Assembly (NCBI GenBank): GCA_028622995.1
Contig: JAJQJQ010000050.1
Location: forward strand, 1,550,001-1,614,000
Reading direction: 5' to 3'
Source: Panagrolaimus kolymaensis
Taxonomy: Eukaryota > Nematoda > Chromadorea > Rhabditida > Panagrolaimidae
Length of the DNA: 64,000 nucleotides
Part shown: one piece after another, positions 60,101 through 64,000 of the stretch
How the letters are laid out: every line of letters starts with the position of its first letter
Position numbering within the stretch: the first letter of the stretch is position 1
Notes under the pieces: model-generated
What the model was told of the DNA's origin: nothing
The model's database searches: none
What the model saw: the letters and a program-made list of their open reading frames with translations, nothing else
Program-made: the position numbers and the translations under genes

Positions 60101-60658
60101 TAATAAAAAAAGATGAGAGGGGAAAATTATGATTCTCAACAACAACTTTTTATGAGGAAAAAAAGGTTTCGAAAAAAAAATTTTTGGGAAAAAATATAGA
60201 AAAATAAAAACTTACTTGTCTGTTCTTCGACTCGAAGGAGAAAGTGTGGAAATTGTGGTTTGAGCTGAAACTTCATCATATAATGGCATAGAGGATCCAT
60301 ACCCCTCAAATTGGTAAGTTTCTGGGCGCCTTTTTGGTGGATTTAATAATTCTCCCCTCCTCCGATGATTGTGATTATTATTATTTTTATTATTGTTTCG
60401 ATGGGCAGAAATTATTCCACCCAAACTTGAAGAAGTTCCAACCATTACTAAACTCTCATCATCGTTATCACTTTTTTGGTGATAAGCGTGACGAAACAGA
60501 TTTGTGGAATGTGATAGAGGTGGATCAGCTACGGAACAATATCCATCCGTAGTAATCGAAGAATAATCATTTTTTATGGAATTAATTTGGGGTGGTTTTG
60601 ATGTTGGTGGGGTTGGTGGTAGTAGTCGACAATGATTATTATTATGTAAGTCATTCAT
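45186..60658 (-). CDS. ten-1: Teneurin (TEN-1 type transmembrane cell-adhesion protein)
   Basis: Twelve exons: 60658-60216, 54232-53859, 53503-53263, 53206-51927, 51875-48673, 48335-47661, 47611-47333, 47274-46712, 46652-46207, 46155-45833, 45775-45482 and 45425-45186. They keep one frame and give 2786 aa, close to the C. elegans long form. In order: a cytoplasmic tail with PPTPPTSKPP; a single transmembrane helix at about 253-272 (CIAILFILLILLLLLVIYLI); a basic HRRHRREL site near 410 that could be cut by furin; eight EGF-like repeats at about 480-820; a Ca-binding-like DCDDGIDNDEDGLVDCED segment; an NHL propeller at about 1230-1570; the YD/RHS shell; and a C-terminal domain ending at SEWKFEKVQ. 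Teneurins guide axons and support basement-membrane adhesion. Intron 1 is 6 kb and holds an LTR element. The exon 2 Met near residue 160 could start a short form, as an alternative promoter does in C. elegans. Confidence 0.96.
54233..55994. other. Teneurin intron 1, part 3' of the LTR element
   Basis: AT-rich intronic sequence rich in A-runs. Several frames on both strands are simple sequence. No second promoter or alternative first exon for a short teneurin form could be recognised. Confidence 0.5.
55995..56166 (-). repeat. 3' LTR of the gag-only element
   Basis: 172 bp, bounded TGTGCTGC..GTCTCACA on the plus strand; matches 57934-58105 base for base by eye. Confidence 0.93.
56203..57720 (-). 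CDS. Gag-like nucleocapsid protein of the LTR element
   Basis: An uninterrupted 505-aa frame starting at the ATG at 57720 (MAGNAEKPPA). The first 220 residues have a capsid-like helical pattern with MWFQRLELIFE, as in Ty3/Pao-type gag proteins. At about 260-315 there is a CxxC-x(n)-CxxC cluster followed by a zinc knuckle of CX2CX4HX4C form (CHNCGKYGHLAVEC). Such knuckles bind the element's RNA. Next comes a Lys-rich stretch with three near-repeats of SPSKKEKKI/SPWKKERKI, then an acidic tail. The gene has higher GC and different codon use from the host genes around it. It has no pol partner, so packaging must depend on a related full-length element. Confidence 0.88.
   Translation of the reverse strand: MAGNAEKPPAASGETPTTTISGRSLPSLPHFRCDLARPNGASMWFQRLELIFELHPGLTQRQKMALVLTSMNDECYEKVAAALQLTPAADVNGIKDVMVKLFDRTESVFAKRYGRFQMEWNGPEQESIMEFCARIKQNTMDFEFGKFKENELNTMTLLMSMKAEALEPLRIKILELLTADPNTSFADCEKLISTTLQTQREQKLPERTSINYAHAQQERLGDGAAERTSHGGGRGGKGRNGHGKEESGHQKDRRNSCNSNGSRSSGNSNGSSSGYCTKCGKPKSSKKFKMCNKCFKAQTRCHNCGKYGHLAVECKSGKPNGKESKYSARVNHVSEHFIGSVYPADYGMASYGVGAVVDGTSDPANAHGEGKKEKILEEWRNGFKAGQKEKKPLVSPSKKEKKIVASPWKKERKIVVSPSKSSSEAKKDLTWSDVVQGKHAADVPPMDEWMTTTEALGMLGDVSETLDDMIMDMAQVEVDQMLELVQKLLSKVNERQRKAVKNKCN
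57765..57890. repeat. Three tandem 35-bp repeats in the LTR element leader
   Basis: The motif GCAGATTTTTAACCAAAAAT + CAGGAAAAAGCA occurs twice exactly and a third time with changes. Each copy contains the hairpin GATTTTT/AAAAATC. They lie between the 5' LTR and gag, where packaging or dimerisation signals sit. Confidence 0.75.
57934..58105 (-). repeat. 5' LTR of the gag-only element
   Basis: Matches the 3' LTR over all 172 bp by eye; no differences seen, implying little time since insertion. Confidence 0.93.
58111..60215. other. Teneurin intron 1, part 5' of the LTR element
   Basis: AT-rich intronic sequence with a short CGCGCGCGC patch near 58172 and no coding support. Confidence 0.5.
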
Positions 60659-63600
60659 TTAACACCGGAAAAACAAAGACTTTTAAAAAAATTTAAGGAA
60701 AAAGCTGTTTTGCTTGTTTTTACAAAAAATTAAAAAAGAGGTATGTGTTTCTGCAAAAATAATACAATAATAATCTCGCCTCGCAAAATCGCAAAAAGAA
60801 AAATGAGAGTGTAAATAATTATTATAATATTTTTTTAAAGGTTAATGAAGAACTCCAAAAACGGAAGCATAAACAACAAGAATAAACACTAAATGAAAGT
60901 GAATGAAAAGCAAGCCATAAAATTCAATTTGAGATAGAGAGGTAACTAACGAAGGTAAAAGTAGCAAAAACAATAATAAACAACAACAACCTGATTAACC
61001 GCGTCCGTAAGAGCCCTAAAGGCGGTGCTTGAAAATAAAATTAAGAGCGGTTTGTATAATTTCGTATTTCCTTGCTACTTATAAAAATGGTGGTAATGCT
61101 CATCAAAAAAAATAAAAAAAATTCAAATTCCCAGGTGTGTCTCTCTTTTTTTTTGTTGCTAAATGATGCGTCCAAGAATAATTTTTTACATATTAATAAA
61201 AAAATCTTTGCCTTTAAAAAACTTTTATGAGGACTAAGAAAAAAAAGTGTCGGAGGAATTTGCACATGAAAAGACAGGGAAGCAATCAAAAATACAAAAA
61301 AAATTCTTTGGCATTGAAGAGGTCAAAAAGTGAAAGAAAGAAATAAAGAAAGAAAAATGGTTTCCAAAACAATTGGCTTTTTTTTGTTTTATGGGAAATA
61401 AAAAAATCAAATAAAATAAAACAAAAAAAGTTTCTTCTTCCCCGATATTTTTTTGGCTGCTTTTTTGATTTGATTTATGCGTTATTGGCAATTTTTTAAT
61501 CCTTTAATGAAATATCTCTATCTGTCTCTATCTCTCAAAAAAGACAAAAAAAAGTGGTATAGCTTTTTAATATTTTGAATGCGTTTGAAAAAGAAAGGAA
61601 AGAGACAAATAGCCATCACAAAATTAATGAATAAAAACGCAATAAAAATAAAATAAAATATAAAAAAGTTTTTTTTAATAATATTAATAAAATCGCGCGA
61701 TTGTGCTGACTATGTAATCTTCTTCTCTCCCTCGCCTGCATTTTTGGATTGATCAACAACAAGTTTTTTTATGAAAAATTTTATTCAGATCAAAAATTGA
61801 AAAAAAAATTAAAAATTAAAAAAAATGACCGATAGTGAATAGAGAAAATCATATTGTTTTTGATGCCAAAAAAAGAAGGTGCTTGAAACAATCTGTGTTT
61901 CATTACGCAATAATCGAGACTTAATTGAAGAGAGATCGAGAGAAAGAAAAAATAAGGATAAGGAAACCAATCAACCTCATAAACCGATTGGTTGCATGCA
62001 CAAAAAAAATTGGCAGGAAACCATCGTTTGAAAAATGACCTTTTTGTAGCTCGGCTCATGGTGGCGTGCATGATTGTAAATCATTTTAATGCAATCTATC
62101 ATTTTATTTTTCTACCTCAAGAAGCCAAAAAACCATCATCTCTCTCGACAAAAAATAAATAAATTGGAGTATCTCGAATACTTATTGTTACTTATTTTCT
62201 ATACTCCAAAAAAAAGCAATCGCCCTCAAAATTAAAGCCAATTAGTTGTTCAAAAAAAAATCGGATGGATCAAAAACCTATGCCGCCGCCAACTGACAGC
62301 AGTGAAAGCAGCTAACTTTGACAACCACAACCACAAAAAAACCACTGTGTCAAAATTATTATTATTTATTATTATTATTTTAAAGCATTGACCATATGTT
62401 TTTGGTTTTCTTTTTTTGGGGCGTCGCGGCATGTTTTTTTCATTTGTTGCTGCAATAAAAACAAAAGGGCAACAAACAAGTCAAATAAAAAAAAATAGAC
62501 ATGAGAAGACACGAAAGAAAAGAAAAAACAATGAAAGTGAGTGGACGTCCGAGAATAACTCCTTGTATTGACATGAAACTAACTCTCTCCTTTATTTGCC
62601 GCTCAAGAAAAGAAAGAAAAAAAGAGTTAATCAATCATAAAAAAAAAATATGGAGTCTGTTAAAAAAATGAAAAAAGGGCAAAGTCAACGGCGAGTGGCG
62701 GCAACTGATCACTTTCTCAAAGGACACAAAGGATAAATATTAAAATAAACTAAGTGACAAATAACAAGAAAAAGAAAAAAAAAGATGAGATGAGAAGAGA
62801 TCCCTTTGGGACATGGTCGGTCATCAACACGACATGATACCTTCTTGCACCACAGAAGAAAAAAATATATATAAAAAATATCAAAAGTCGCCGGCACTTT
62901 TTAGTTTTTTACCTTCTTTTTTGGTTCAAAAAGTGGAAAAAATAAGTAAGAAAAAAAACAGAAGTGTGCCTCTTGGGATGGGAGAGAGAAAGAGACGAAG
63001 CTCATTAGTTAATAAGTTAGGAGTGGGCCTTCAAGGAATACTTGAAAAAAATATTTATGAATGAGAAAGTTTCCACTAAAAATGAAAAATCGAAACTTTT
63101 TTCTTTAAAAAATAGGCACAAAGTAAAAGTGTGGCCGCCAGATTTTCCCAAATCCCAAAATTTTATAAAGAAAAGTCATTAAAAAAAATTTTCTTGAATA
63201 ATTTAGTGGTTTTGAGACTTTGAATCTTCTATGGCCAAAAAAAATTAAAAATTTTGCTTTCGATAACTAATTTTCTTTCATTTTCGATGGTTTTTCAAAA
63301 CATAAAAGCAAAAAGCAAGGATGAAACAGTCGTGGTTGTTCGTCAACAGTCAGTCATAGCCACCATCATCAAAAAGAATATATAACTCGTTCGAAAAAAA
63401 TAAAAAAAATAATTCATAATCTCTTTTTTTCGACGCCGCCGCCGCCACTGTTGCAGTCAATGTCTTCGCCCGGAGGGGTGAAAAAGAAAAGAAAGGGTGC
63501 GCATAAGCTAATTGCAATAAAGTTCAGTAGTTAGTGGGCTACTTTTTTATTTTATTTTTCCTCGAAATAAAAATCTTTTTTCTTTTTCTCTTTTATGGAT

Positions 63601-64000
63601 GAAAAAGTAAGTAAGTTAAGTATATAAATGAATGAAAAACAGTTTCACACAATTAAAGAAAATAAAAAGGTGAAAAAAAGAGAGAAAAAAAGTTTCTGGG
63701 TTAATAATTTTAAATATTTGTTTTATTTTTTTGGAAGAAAGTGAGTCAAATAAAAATAAAAATAATAATTAATTAATTAAAAAATAGTATAGTAAAATGA
63801 AACGAAAAAACCCTACAGCTGTTGATGAATGAAACAAAAACAAATTTTTTTAAATTTGCGCTAGAAAATAAGAAAAAAGAATCCAAAAAGATTAAAGTCT
63901 TCTTTCCTTCCTTCTCGATGGCCAACGACGATGGCTGACTATATTTCTTTCATCTGTCAACATTTTGTTGAAGATTTTGGCCAACAAAAAAAAACGAAGA
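60659..64000. other. Region upstream of teneurin, no gene seen
   Basis: 3.3 kb of A-run-rich DNA, with a GCCGCCGCCGCC tract near 63434. Frames here are simple sequence. It probably contains the promoter of the long teneurin form; no start site can be fixed. Confidence 0.5.

Noticed and set aside
1..64000. CRISPR arrays, bacterial operons or phage genes
   Set aside because: No regularly spaced repeats of that type, no Shine-Dalgarno-linked gene series and all multi-exon genes are eukaryotic.

Overview
The window looks like AT-rich nuclear DNA from a nematode. The evidence is: many short (about 45-60 bp) GT..AG introns with TTTTAG/TTTCAG acceptors; a full teneurin gene; ALIX, cytochrome b561 and peptide-GPCR genes with nematode-like exon structure; small families of secreted CUB-like proteins; and an F-box-like single-exon gene. 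A root-knot type plant parasite (Meloidogyne or relative) is my best guess from base composition and gene style, but this is inference. All gene models below were spliced by hand from frame and splice-site agreement.

Layout. 1-15.2 kb: four secreted-protein genes, A(-), B(-), C(-), D(+). A and D are paralogues, and B and C are paralogues. C and D share a divergent promoter. Introns of D are swollen by transposons. 16.1-17.4 kb: cytochrome b561. 17.7-18.0 kb: an old foldback element carrying a nested hAT-like MITE. 18.05-24.89 kb: two apparently identical head-to-tail copies of a 3421-bp unit, each with a two-exon small secreted-protein gene. 26.6-30.0 kb: class A peptide-type GPCR with a GC-rich hAT-like MITE landing 2 bp (including its target duplication) after the stop. 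32.2-32.5 kb: a frameshifted gene fragment. 34.2-34.9 kb: an unknown secreted protein. 35.7-37.8 kb: ALIX-like gene with a shortened V domain and no proline-rich tail. 38.2-39.0 kb: F-box-like gene. 39.5-41.2 kb: unknown protein with an Hsp70/actin-fold-like stretch. 41.7-42.7 kb: a 5'-truncated DUF268-type gene split by a GC-rich MITE. 43.1-43.7 kb: small secreted protein. 45.2-60.7 kb (-): teneurin in 12 exons, whose 6-kb first intron contains a recent gag-only LTR retroelement. 60.7-64 kb: no gene seen, probably the teneurin upstream region.

Functional reading. The secreted CUB-like cluster shares upstream blocks with a TGATAAG (GATA-factor type) motif, which would fit gut expression. Teneurin, the GPCR, ALIX and cytochrome b561 are conserved single genes with no obvious joint pathway. 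The unusual feature of the region is the density and precision of non-autonomous mobile elements: at least four elements with 8-bp duplications and CAG/TAG ends, two TA-flanked MITEs, possible Helitron ends, and one TG..CA LTR element with a 5-bp duplication. Several of them can be dated by nesting or by comparison with an uninterrupted paralogue.
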